Assembly: GCA_034638255.1 (NCBI GenBank)
Contig: JAWPGT010000005.1
Span: forward strand, 682,001-746,000
DNA length: 64,000 bases
From: Coprinus comatus
Taxonomy: Eukaryota; Basidiomycota; Agaricomycetes; Agaricales; Agaricaceae
Direction: 5' to 3'
The notes under the pieces are model-generated. The model did no database searches, was not told the DNA's origin, and was given only the letters and a program-made list of their open reading frames with translations. The first letter of the stretch is position 1. Each line of letters starts with the position of its first letter. Positions 25,801 to 36,893 of the stretch are shown here, in pieces. The translations under genes were made by a program, and so were the position numbers.

Positions 25801-27440
25801 TCACATGAATTGAAGTGAATGATAGCAAAATGGCCATTAATGAGCCTGGTGTTAAAAGGGATCGAGATGAACTAGAACAGAAGTTTGCTCTGCTTAGACC
25901 AGAGGTTCTAGAAACGCTAAGTGTGTTACCTTTTCGGATTCTCTTAATGTTTTTATTGTTTATGTGGTTATTTATATGATAGGACGTTGCGGGCACGCAA
26001 ATGAGGCATTTGCATTGGCCGAGAAATACCGCGATTTCAGCAGCCTGGCAGCACTTTGTAATCGTGAAGTTGTTTACCCATTAGCAGCAAACCCCAATGC
26101 CGGTCGTATTGAGTCGTATATCCATCGATTCAAAGACGATTTCACAAGAGAACTTTATCAATGGTATATCCAGCATGGAGAAATTCGTGCTATGTTCAAG
26201 CGAGAGGATGAATCAGGGTTCATTGACAAGTTCTTCTATGAACAACCAAATCCTACTATTTCGTGGTTACATGATATCGGGCAGCAAAAGTTTGATGTGG
26301 CTGCTGATGCACTTTTGGGAGATGCGAAACAAGCGTCGAATTTGAATTCCAAACATGTGAGTGATTTTTGTGTTCAAGTTCCAAGATACGATATTTACGA
26401 GATATTACCTTTCTTTTTTTTCTTAGCTCATGCTGAGTATTGGAAAATTGGCTCATTTGGCTCAAGTGTATGATAACAATACACCTGCAACTGAAAGAGT
26501 TCTTGATGGTGAGTTATTAACTTTCGAGTGATTTCAATAGTTGCTAACGGCTGATTCTTTAGCTTTCCACGATCAACTTGACTTTGTCAGTGTTCATGAA
26601 GCACTGTTGGAGGAGTTTAAATCTACCTTGTCAGGCGTTAGAGGCCGGCAATCTTTGGAACAACAAATTGATGTCATTGTCAATGCCAAAGCAACAGGGC
26701 TTGGTGACAAAAAAGCCATGAAACATGTAAAAAGAATCATGTTAATGAATTTCAAGGACATTGGTAAACTCAAAACTTTTTGCTAGGTGTTCAGGGACCT
26801 TGTACGCCAATTATTGCAGGGCAAAGCATTGTCCATAGAGGATGCAGTCGATGTCCTCACACTGAAGGATAATTTTGATTCTGTGCAAGATCATGCAACC
26901 GCCCTCCAACTCCTTGTACATGCCACGGTAAGTAGAGGCGTTGAAAAATATAGCACACAAAGCTTATGCAAGGCCAACTAGGATCTACCTGAAACTCGTA
27001 GAAAATCGGGGGTAAGATCCGTTTGGCGCCGTGTGTATTTGCACGATGAGTAAGTTGTGTATACTCTCTTCTACGCCAACGATATTAATGCAATCCCTAA
27101 TAGCTGGGATACTATCCGCAAAACTGCTAATGTTTCTGATGCTGTACTGAGCGATCGATTCAAAAATACCGCACTGTATGCGACCCTCTGTTCAATCCTT
27201 TCACGAGCAAAATCCGAAGAATTGGACATAAGGGAATTAGAAGTGAAGCCGGATGAAGCTCTGAGGTTGCCATCGACTGAGGAGTTAACTTCAAGATGGC
27301 CGGGCATGTCACCAGAGCAACTGGAAGGCTTGATTAATGATTATGATTATGAACAAGATGTACTTGGAGAGATGGAGTTGGATGAAGAGCTGTATCAGCG
27401 GGTGAAGGAGTTGGCAAGCAATGATTTAATTTGGGAGTAG
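22872..27440 (+). CDS. NUP133: nucleoporin Nup133
   Basis: Scaffold nucleoporin of the Y-shaped (Nup107-160/Nup84) complex. A disordered basic Ser/Arg-rich N-terminus (residues 1-60) precedes a beta-propeller with TGFALVASVQTCFVWQHVQ, GTPTCYIFSCPEDD, PGLILISLSGQVRFWDS and SSGHLFRLTLTSTGGKYHL. The remainder is a helical stack typical of Nup133/Nup155 proteins; recognisable pieces include VIYMIGRCGHANEAFALAEKYRDF and RIESYIHRFKDDFTRELYQWYI. The gene ends MELDEELYQRVKELASNDLIWE-stop at 27438. At least 14 short introns split it, several within 24300-25350 where exons are small. I did not resolve every junction there. The gene converges on the COA8-like gene with only 44 bp between stops. Confidence 0.87.
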
Positions 27441-27484
27441 TAATTGGATATATTCTCTCTTGTTCTGTTTGTCCCATTTGCCGT

Positions 27485-28108
27485 CTATTCATAGTTTTTA
27501 ATTCCATTTCTCCGGGTACTCTGAGATGAAGAGAACAGTGTTGAGAAACGGGAAGTGAACCTCTGGTAATGGATGCGTGCGTCGAGGATAACAAGAGCCA
27601 TGTTGCGTCGGCGCCATTGTGAAGTATATGTGCCGGTTATATCCCGTTCTTGTATGACCCATTGCTTGTAAAACTCGGAGAGTGCGTTTTCCTTGTCTAT
27701 GCCTGTTGCTGTTGAGGGTAAAGCTGACAGAATGGCTTCCTTGCCAGCTTCAAAACGACTGTTGCTCTGTGCAGAGTTATATTACTATTGTGTTGTGAAA
27801 TACCTAAATGCACCTACATCGAACCAGAAATTCTGGTGGAATGCATCTAGCTGTGATCTCTGGAGTCTGTACTGCAACTCCAAGTCAGAGGCATCGTGGC
27901 GCGGGGCAGATGAGAACTCGGAAAGTGAGTAGGGGTGCCTGACAAGAGATGGAGGTGAAGGGTCTGAGGTTGTTGGAGAATCCTCGTAAATAATGGGGCG
28001 CATGTGTGATATTGGGTCTGGCGGTGCTATGAGGTCACAGCGACGCGCAGAGACATGGAGAAGGCGAGGATAGGCACGCAGAAGGACTTTGGATGATAGA
28101 ATAAGCAT
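27485..28108 (-). CDS. COA8: cytochrome c oxidase assembly factor 8-like (APOPT1/COA8 family)
   Basis: Small mitochondrial protein of the family whose human member protects cytochrome oxidase assembly. Two exons join cleanly across a 51-nt intron: 28108-27818 and 27766-27485. The N-terminus (LILSSKVLLRAYPRLLHVSARR) looks like a mitochondrial presequence. The conserved core is DLIAPPDPISHMRPIIY, then RSQLDAFHQNFW at the end of exon 1, and SEFYKQWVIQERDITGTYTS followed by QWRRRNMALVILDARI in exon 2. This is the family's order: W/A-PPD-S-RPI, a Q-x-W/F helix, and the YK-W ... Y-x-W/R C-terminus. Length is about 190 residues, normal for the family. Confidence 0.85.
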
Positions 28109-28174
28109 GACAGGGCGTGGGTAAAATCCAATTACAACTTCAGCCTTACAAGTCTATATAATAATCTAGGTGTT

Positions 28175-28997
28175 TTATGAGAACAACTTGAAAAAGTTTT
28201 GCTTCAGCTCTTTCGGTGGAAGAATTCCGAGCTCGCTGGTAATATCATCCAACAAACCGGAACCAGCGTTGGCCTTTTCTGTCTCAACATTAGAGGCGGT
28301 ATTGATGGGTGGTGTTTCAACCTCTGCAGGTTCGCTTTCGACTTCAGTCACAGGCTCGAGGTTGAAGGTGGGACCGTCTCCAAGATATGTGCTTACACCG
28401 CCAACTAGGACCATCCGTGGAATATTCTCTGTAATGGGTTCGGGTTCCGGTTTGAGTACAGTTCCTACGCCCTGGTAAAAGGGAACATAGGGCTATGGCT
28501 GTGTCAGCCTTCACACTTGGACATATAAGACTATAGAACGTACAACATCGACCGGAGGCGCAGGTTTGGGCTGAGAGAGATCAGGAATGACGATGTTAAA
28601 GATATTGTGGGGTGGGAGAGGAGCTGATGTTGCAGCACTGGGAGGAACACCTGGGCCGGGTGCAACGGTGGTTCTGGGTTCCGAGGCGGCGGAAGAGGCG
28701 GGTCGGGTGTTTGTTGGTGTCGGGGGAGCAATGTCCTTCTCGTCATGAGCAGAGATGCGCAAAATTAGGTTGGCCTTGGATCCTTTGCTGTCTGTATGTT
28801 AAACCAGTCCCAGTCACCGTTAAAAAGAAGTCTTACGCAGAAAGTCCGCGTTCCCTGGCCTCTTTCCGCAGAGAGGCTATACTCTCGTTCTCCCAGGAGC
28901 GGTTGAGGAGAACAGTCGACACAAGACCGCGGCGAGTGTTGTTGTGGAATACCCAAGGACGGACGGCGGGGACAACAGAACGAGCGAGACGGAGCAT
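28175..28997 (-). CDS. AIM34: mitochondrial SAP-motif protein, AIM34-like
   Basis: Predicted mitochondrial protein of about 230 residues with a SAP-like helix pair. Exons 28997-28837, 28787 to about 28550, and a last exon ending at 28175 join in frame. It begins with a basic, hydrophobic leader (MLRLARSVVPAVRPWVFHNN), a likely presequence. The SAP-like segment ENESIASLRKEARERGLSA continues across the first intron as KGSKANLILRI. A Pro/Ala/Ser-rich linker follows, then FNIVIPDLSQPKPAPPVDV, PYVPFYQGVGTVL and a C-terminal GLLDDITSELGILPPKELK. Yeast Aim34 is a mitochondrial SAP protein of similar size, so the name is a best guess based on architecture only. Upstream in-frame ATGs exist, but 28997 gives the best presequence. 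Confidence 0.6.
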
Positions 28998-29326
28998 TGT
29001 CGACAGGGATGAGCAGAGTCTCCGCAAATCCAAAAATACAGAGAATAGCACGTGACTGCGCATAGATAAGTTGGCGCTCATCGCCAATTAACCCTCCGCC
29101 CATTGCTGCACACGACGTCCTGAGTCGACAGCATCGACACAGCCTTGGTGATTATCCCTCTCTCTATGACCGTATTTCTGCGCTGATTTCTGCGATAGAC
29201 AAATTCGGATATCTGCCTCGTGCCTTCATCGTGGGCATTGGCTAGTCGGACCTTGTACTCGGAATCCTTTTCTAGGATATGATTCTTGATCCCTGAACTT
29301 CCTAATAACATTCATCTCCTTGCATC
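28998..29326. promoter_or_regulatory. divergent promoter region
   Basis: 329 bp between the starts of the AIM34-like gene and the unrecognised gene. It contains CACGTGAC near 29050. No gene was seen. Confidence 0.45.
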
Positions 29327-31170
29327 ATGCTTTTGTCCCCAGCGTACGCTTCTCCCCACCAACTCTATCCCTCTCAGTCACTCATCTGCCAATCTGCCCT
29401 TCTTCAACAGGTCCACAAACACAGGTCTCCCTGCCTCGAATGGCTTTTGGAATAAATTCAAACCAAAGAATAAGGAGCCCGACCTGCGTCAACAAACCGC
29501 CCAAATGTCTATGACCCGCCAACGTCTTCTTACTCTCGCCTTTGGAGAGCAAGAAACATTACATCTCGTATGCGCACTCCCTTGTCCGTTCATGAGATCA
29601 CACTTGACACTCCGTTTTGCAGCTTCCCTCCAGCTTTGCTGTTAGTTGTTCTATATATAACCCTTTATCGCCGCCCTCACCTCACATCTAGGAACTTGAA
29701 GAGGTTGCTCGAAACTGGACCAAACCACCCCCAGATGCTATATTCAGCTTGCGCGTCCCTGTTGAATATGCTTCACTTCATGCTGCTGTGCGTTTATTAC
29801 ACATTATATGTGTCAATGCAGTTACTCAAACTATTCATAGCGACTGGTGGCAGGACCCTACATCTACGTAAGTTCTTGGGACTTTTTCTTTACAATCTTT
29901 AACGAATTATTCAGTTGACTGGCGAAGATTCATACCAAATTGCGATCATGGGTGTCCAAGGTTTGCGAGTCGAGATTGTCAGTGACGCCCCACCACCACC
30001 AGATGAGCCGCCGTGAGTTCCATCCCTCTGATTTATGGTGGAATTATGCTAATAAATTTCGACAAATCCAGTGCACCACCGTATGTCCCGCGCTTTAGAG
30101 AATATTTCTGTGTAATGACCATTATCTAGGCCACCTCCAGTTTTGGATATGCCCGCTACTTTCGATCTCGAATTATTACCTGGACAACATGTTGCTCTCG
30201 ATGTGTCTGTTGTCTCTGATGAATTGGACATGGCCCGAATGGATGATGGAACGGTGGTTGACGGTCAATTTTGGGGCAAGCTAGACATTGTCCATCAAGG
30301 TGATACACACAAAATGGAATTTAGTGGAACCCGACTTCCATCAGGCGAGGAATATTCACCAGATTTGCTATTTGATGCACGAGCTCTCAGCAAGATAGCA
30401 GCCGCTACGAAACCTCCCGTGGCCAAGTGCCAGTTGAGCGTGATATGTCCAGCGGTACAGTACTGCGACATCACTTTGCAATTGTCCGAACACTGGTCAC
30501 TTGGAATGACATGGCCATTGACGGAAAAGATTGACAACAGAATCAAGTTCTTCTGCCGTAGTCATCCAGGAGGAGCATTGGAGCATTTTGAAAGTGAAAC
30601 GTTAACGACAGCTTTTTACTACGAGATAATGTACGTGCTTAGACATTTTATCTTCGGCGGCCTCATGCTGATTGGCATTGAAGACCTAATCCGGCTTTGA
30701 TCGATCCCCTCCATTTCCTTGCTCCTCGTAGCTCTTTTGCAATGCCTATGAAAGATTTCATATCCCATCTGATGGGTGTACTGGATCAGCTTGGGTTGTC
30801 GGTTCATGCCCGGACAACTTTTATCAAGTGAGGATATTTAATCACTATCAACCCAATTTAAAGCTTGATGCATCTCCTCAGTAATAACATCACGGCATTC
30901 TCCTTCCACAAAAATATCGCGTATCGTTTCCTGGGTCCCACCAAGATAGCTGCTGCTATTGATATTGAACTGGCAACGGAGAACTGTATATTCACTCGCC
31001 TGTTCTTAATGTGGAGAGGAGTTAGCGAAGAGGACATGGGCATGTTCGTTGAGGCCGGTGAAAAGGAAGCTAATGCATTTAATTGGAGGGAGGTTATAGG
31101 GTGGTCGGAGCACATGAAAGACCCAACACAACTTCGACTTCTCGAGGTTTCTATCATGGAACTGACATAA
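29327..31170 (+). CDS. conserved-looking protein of unknown function
   Basis: I do not recognise this gene. A consistent model can be built: a 17-nt first exon (29327-29343), exon 2 29411-29577, exon 3 29692-29787, a 27-nt microexon 29841-29867, an exon from 29915, then further exons to the TAA at 31168. The product is about 430 residues. Part one contains RLLTLAFGEQETLHL, LELEEVARNWTKPPPDA and RLVAGPYIYLTGEDSYQIA. A run of about eight prolines follows, then an acidic beta-rich region (ATFDLELLPGQHVALDVSVV). Part two has KDFISHLMGVLDQLGLSVHA, ITAFSFHKNIAYRFLGP and TRLFLMWRGV. There is no signal peptide or membrane span. The LGLS...F...RFLMWRG pattern reminds me of a C-terminal segment in some bacterial proteins, but this is an impression only. 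It is expressed-looking: all exons stay open across the joins. Confidence 0.65.
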
Positions 31171-31422
31171 ATTGTGTGGACTCCGGTCTCGATAATCATA
31201 TCACCACATCAAATCACCCAGACTCCAAAATACTCTTGTTCTCTGTGCCGAATTGCTTTACTCTATTTCTTCTGCGTTGGCTGATTGCTTATACCTAGCC
31301 TGGATAATTTCTCTTCTCTTATATAGCTTTGAAGTTGCTTTCTCTAACATAACGTGGGGTAGTTTTTTTTTATCTATTTTTACTTAGTGCATGTATGTAG
31401 TTTCAATTTCCCAGAATTAATG

Positions 31423-31435
31423 TGACGTCACGCGT
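31423..31435. promoter_or_regulatory. overlapping TGACGTCA and ACGCGT motifs upstream of ORC1
   Basis: TGACGTCA (31423-31430, the CRE/bZIP palindrome) shares its last base with ACGCGT (31430-31435, the MBF-type box). It lies 29-41 bp before the ORC1 start codon. Function is inferred from yeast binding sites. Confidence 0.5.
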
Positions 31436-31463
31436 AGAATACCTATTCACCTTCTTCACTACC

Positions 31464-34355
31464 ATGACCAAGGCCACTATACCTGCCACTCCTACCCGTC
31501 GTTCAAAGCGATTCCAACCATTGGCAACACCATCTGGCAAACCTACTACACAGCTTGATTGTTTCTGGGATGGTCAACCTGTTTACTCAAGACCAGTTAA
31601 CTCCGACCTAGATCTCCTGCAGGAAGAACGCGAAGAAGTATCAGAAGAAGACTTGAATTCTTTAGAAACTGTCTTCTATAATGGGATATCTATGCCTACA
31701 CAAAAAGCCAAAATATATCGTGGTGCAAAAAATACAGGAAACAAACGAAGACCGAAAGAGACACGTCAGGTATATCATATCGGTGACACTATATTGGTCG
31801 AAACGGACAGACTATATCGGGTTAGAAGACCTCCTAGTATTGCGGTTATTGTAGCTATGTGGGAATGTAGGGATGTGTTTTCTGGACCACAGCAAGATTC
31901 AACGAAGGTTAGGATTAGAGTACATTGGTTTTTGAGGCCTACGGAATTAGCCTCAATTCGAGCCAAACGTGAACATGCGGAGGTATGTTATATTCTTTTT
32001 GCATACTTAATGTTGTTATTGATAGTTTTGATAGGGCGAGATATATTATAGTTTGGAGTCTAATGAGATGATTCTTCCTGAGGTCGTTGTCTCGCACTGT
32101 TCCGTACTAGGAAAGAGTTCGCAACAAAAGGCAGAGGTTACAATAGACTCGGGTGGACGAAAACTAAAAAACCCCGCACATTGTAGTGACGATGAAAGCG
32201 ACGGTGATGTTGAAATGGAAGAAGCGGATAAAGTTGAAGAAGATTCTGATGAATCATTTATCTGTAATTTGGCTGTGGACTCTTCTCGTGGTTTGTTTTA
32301 CGATTTCCATTGGGATGCACACAGGAAGAATGTTCTTTCTCTCTCTAGCATAGCACCTGAAGAAAAGGATACGTCTTGGGGTAATGGGATTGCATGGAAT
32401 GTAGCTATACAGGAGCCAAAGAAAAACCGGAAGGCGGAGGATGATGATGGCAGTGAAACTAGGTCTCAAGATGAATATGAGGCTCCAGAACGCTTAAATG
32501 AAGATGATGATATAGAGAATGCCGATGGTGAAGAGGAAGGAGATGATGTACTTGTTGTGGGTACTTCGAACGAACCAAGAACTCCTAAAAAGAGAAAAAG
32601 GGTTCGACATGAAGCTACGCCTCGAAAAACACCACGAAAAAGGACAAAGACACTTGCACACCCAACGCCCCATTCAAAAGCGGCTGCACGAAGATTACTT
32701 GAAACGCCGTCAAAGAAGAAGCAGAAGTTTACTGTTCGACAGCGTGTATTCCCATCTGCAATGGCCAACTGGAACTTGAACAAGCTACCTAGAGACCCAT
32801 GGATACGTTCAATGCACACGTTGCACGTTGGGAATAGACCTGATTCTTTACCATGTAGAGATGAGGAGTTTGAGAACGTGTTACGGTGTGTCGGTGAATT
32901 GCTCGAGGAGGGAAGTGGAGGTTGCGTTTGTGGGTGATCTCTTTTGGTAATATCTAAGCGAGTCAACTCATTAAATCTGAAATAGATATATCCGGGGTAC
33001 CTGGGACAGGCAAAACGGCCACAGTGCACTCGGTCGTCACAGAATTAAAGAGAATGGCGGAGAATAATGTAGGGGACGTTGTCAATTGAGGCCGTTAAAA
33101 ATCTCATATTTTACTTAGGAAACACACCCGTTCTCGTTCGTCGAGATCAATGGACTTCGATTACCAGAGCCATCTGCCGCGTATAGTTTACTATGGGAGG
33201 CCGTCTCTGGCCATGATGTAGAAAGAGATGGCCATCTCACTATTTCATCGAAGGAGAGCTTGAAAGCACTTACACGGTACTTCAGTGGAGGAACAAGTCG
33301 TGGTCCTGGAGGACATGCATGGTATTTTAGGATTTTAGTACAATTGATTTTATAAGCTAACAATCTTCTTAGTATTGTGCTTATGGATGAGCTTGATCAG
33401 TTAGTGACGAATAAGCAGGATGTTGTCTATAACTTTTTCAATTGGCCTACGTTGGCTGGTAGCAAGCTCATCGTGATTGCTGTCGCAAATACTATGGATC
33501 TACCAGAACGTGTTATGACTGGAAGAGTCAGAAGTCGATTAGGTCAATTTATTCTACCATATCCATACTAATAGTTGCTAACACCTCATCTACAGGAATG
33601 ATTCGTATCAACTTCCAACCTTACACACGTACACAACTTGAGACCATTGTTCGTGCACGTCTGGCTTCTGCGAGAGAAGATTTGGATGAGGATAGTAAAG
33701 AAGCCATAGAAGAACGTGCCATCACGATGGCTTCTATGAAGGTCAGCGGTATCAGTGGAGATGCCCGAAGAGTCTTGGATATTTGCAGGTAACTTCTGAA
33801 TGTATGAAATATGTAACAAGACCTCATTGACAAATTCTCCTTTAGACGAACAATAGAACTAGGAGAATCTCAGAAACGAACCGCAACAATCAAAGATGTT
33901 CAAGAAGTATTCCGCGCAATGCAACATAACCCAATTGCTGCGTATCTTTCAGATTGTAGTTTCCACGAACGACTTATGCTAGCTTCACTTGTAAAGTGTA
34001 TGAAACGAGAAGGAGTTGACGAGATAAAATGGGGAGATGTATGAGTTTTTGCTTTAATGGTTCCCTGCTTTATGATTTCAACACTTTATCCCTTTAGATC
34101 CGTCATCAACATCTCATATACATGAACGTCATCCCGTCTGTAGACGACCCAAAAGCCAGACCAACACAGAATGAATTGATTATGGTTAGAGACTCTCTGG
34201 CGGCTTCTAGGGCGGTAGTTGTTGAAGAAGGTGCTATGGTTGCTCGAAAACACGAGGATGAGAGGAGAGTGTTGTTGAACATTGAACAAGGTGAAGTAGA
34301 AAGGGTATTGAGTGATGTGGGTGGCCAAAATTGGAAAAACATTTTATGTACATAA
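31464..34355 (+). CDS. ORC1: origin recognition complex subunit 1
   Basis: ATPase subunit of the complex that marks replication origins and loads MCM. A BAH domain occupies about residues 90-215 (YHIGDTILVETDRLYRV, VRIRVHWFLRPTEL, EIYYS). A long acidic and basic disordered linker follows (for example RTPKKRKRVRHEATPRKTPR). The AAA+ module then carries Walker A SGVPGTGKTATVH near 32990, FSFVEINGLRLPEPSAAYSL, Walker B CIVLMDELDQL near 33375, sensor 1 VIAVANTMDLPERV, and an arginine-containing GRVRSRLG. A winged-helix C-terminal domain ends the protein (YLSDCSFHERLMLASLVKCM). Introns at about 32935-32985, 33069-33118 and 33330-33370 join these motifs exactly. The ATG at 31464 is the first in frame. 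It is followed in tandem by CMR1. Confidence 0.96.
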
Positions 34356-34442
34356 GCTTCTTTGTAATATCTTCTGTGTAATTTTAGCTTTGAAAACCGA
34401 AGGAGATATCTGGATTTCACTGATTTAGCTGTCACAGTCGCG

Positions 34443-34476
34443 TGACGTCACCATGAATATGTCTCCCACGACGCGT
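34443..34476. promoter_or_regulatory. TGACGTCA and ACGCGT motifs upstream of CMR1
   Basis: TGACGTCA at 34443-34450 and ACGCGT at 34471-34476, 71-104 bp before the CMR1 start codon. This is the same pair of motifs as at ORC1, here not overlapping. Confidence 0.5.
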
Positions 34477-34546
34477 CAATGTCAATATATCACTTGTCTT
34501 TCAACACCCATTAGGTTACCTTACTCGAGTTCTCTGTGCAGTAGAC

Positions 34547-36722
34547 ATGGCGAAATTATCTGAATAGTACGAGATTCCTCGAATCTGTTTATAAGCGTAA
34601 ATTTGAACTCATGTGTTCTCAAGTGAGCTTGCTCGTGAACAGAATATTGCACGAAATCGTGCCGCCTTGGAAGAACTCGAACTCAGAAGAGCTTCAGAAT
34701 TACTCGATCTTCCAAAGAAAAAAGAAAAAGCTACCGCAAAACCAGTACAACCTGCGAAAAAACGTCAACGAGAAAGTGAACCTCAGCTTCCTCGAAGACA
34801 ATCAGCACGTTTGAGGAAGTCAGTTGTTGATCCTAATGAAACTCCCAAAGAAAAGCGGAAACGAGAGGTACGCTGGTTATTATTTTATCTCTGTGATATA
34901 TATGTATTCAGAAACTTATGTATTTAGGCTGAAGAGGAGAAATTACGGATAAAACAACAAGAAGAGCGTCTTGCAGCTGAAGAAGCCGCACGGGTTGCGA
35001 AACGACCAAGACATGAAGACCTTATCCTACACAAACTTGTGGAACAAGATCCTGAAGATGTGTCTACCCTCAATGCAACTCTGAATACCTTGACTTCTAA
35101 ACCTTACCCCCGACGTACCGGTGACTTTGATGCTTTCATGTATGAGAATGAGAAAGATAAACAGGAACAGAGGGAGGTAGAAGACCTCAGAAAGAAAATG
35201 CAGTCATTAGTAGTAGTCTCGCGTGCTAAAGTCAGCCAGAATCGAATATACAGTGCAGCTTACCATCCGGAACCAACAAAGGATTTGATATTTTTCGGAG
35301 GTACTTTTCGTTATACACATTATCTAGAATATACGAGCTTACCGTCCACTTAGACAAACATGGAGAATTGGGGGTTTGGGATGCAAGGGCAACACCAAAT
35401 GAGGTTGAAGATGAAGATGGTGATGTTGCAATGGAAACTCGTGAAGGTGGAAAATATTGGCGTTTGCAACCTCACTGGCCGGCAACATCTAAGTCATCCA
35501 TCTCAAGTATGCGTTTTAATCCAGTCAATTCCCATAGTGTGAGCTTATCAAGTTAAGTAAAGCCAATTAATTCTTATTTTTCCATAGATCTATACCACCT
35601 CGTATGATTGCACTATTCGCAATTTCTCGTTTGTTTCAGAAGTTTCTACCGAGGTATATGCAACTCAAGATAGAGTCCTCATTACGCATATGGACTTGAC
35701 GCCTTCAGGCAACGAAATGTGGATATCAGACGGACTTGGCGGAGTTACACATGTCGATCTCCGTGAAAGCAAGTCTCGAGTTCGACGGTATGAACTATCA
35801 GATAATAAGATTGGTTGTATAAGTATCAACCCTGCTCGGTCCGAATTTATTCTTACCGCAAGTAATAATCGAACTTTGAAGTAGGTTTTATCATCTTTGT
35901 ATTTTATCCTAGACATTGACTCCTCTTAGGATCTGGGATGTTAGAAAATTAACGAAAATGACCAGCGATTTAACTGACCTAACCTCGACTGATGAGGGGC
36001 CGCTAGAGTTTGGCTATGATGCTGTAACCACGTTTGTAGATTCAAAGAAAGGGAAAGGGACTCTTCGTGCAGATTGGCCTCATAACAAATCAGTTAGCTC
36101 TGCCTTCTGGGACCCTCGAGGTAGACAAATTGTCAGTACAAGTTATGATGATACATTACGGAGTAAGCCCCTGCGTATGAATACTCAATTTACCAATACT
36201 AAACCACTTTGAATAAAGTTTGGGATCTCGATGCTTCCGCATTAGACAGCTCCGGGCCCTTTAAGACCTCTGCACCATTCAGTAGGATAAAACACGACTG
36301 TCAAACTGTATGTCCCCTTCACGGCTCATGAACAAAGCATGTATCTTGACCTGTTTAGGGCCGCTGGGTAACAATTTTACGAGCACAATGGAGCCCCAAT
36401 CCAGATGCTTACCCCCACTTCACGGTATGTCACGGTTGTAAACGACGAAAAAGCAGTTACTTAAGTATATTTAGGTTGGTAATATGAATCGCTCCCTCGA
36501 CATTTTTTCTGGCAAGGGCGAGTTAATTACACATTTATCTGATCCTTCGAGGTATATTTCTCATTTTTAATATCCGGTTATGGACCCAGCTCATCATACC
36601 CTAGGATCACTGCTGTACAAGCTGTAACTTGCTCTCATCCTAACATAGTTGAGCGCGCTGCTAGTGGTAATGCTAGTGGTCGCTGCGTCCTCTGGGCTCC
36701 CGAAGATGCTGGTTATTCATAA
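34547..36722 (+). CDS. CMR1: DNA damage-binding WD40 protein Cmr1/WDR76
   Basis: WD40 propeller protein of the Cmr1/WDR76 family, which binds damaged DNA and chromatin and is tied to replication stress. The first coding exon is 20 nt (MAKLSE plus part of Tyr); exon 2 continues ELAREQNIARNRAALEELEL, a charged coiled helix typical of the family. A basic KRQRESEPQLPRRQSARLR region follows. The propeller has IYSAAYHPEPTKDLIFFGDK, HGELGVWDAR, SSISSMRFNP, YTTSYDCTIRNF, MDLTPSGNEMWISDGLGG, EFILTASNNRTLKIWDVRK, SVSSAFWDPRGRQIVSTSYD and VTILRAQWSPNPDAYPHFTV. It ends with GRCVLWAPEDAGYS. The MRFNP and KIWDVR forms and the closing VLW match Cmr1 orthologues. Confidence 0.93.
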
Positions 36723-36893
36723 ACTGCTTGGATTCTCGTATTCGTATGATTATTTTGATACCTTATGTCTCATCTCATATCTCATAGTTTGCTCTCAGCA
36801 TCGATTGCTCGGCTGTAGACTTTTGCTTTCACCCACGCCAGAATACAAAATGAAAAAATATAATTATACAACATAATCTCAAGGAAACATAAA

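Noticed and set aside
29788..29817. Reading through, or using other acceptors, after the HAA segment of the unknown gene
   Set aside because: Those frames hit a stop or the wrong phase at the next exon. Acceptor at 29840 with the 27-nt exon 29841-29867 keeps the frame into LTGEDSYQ.
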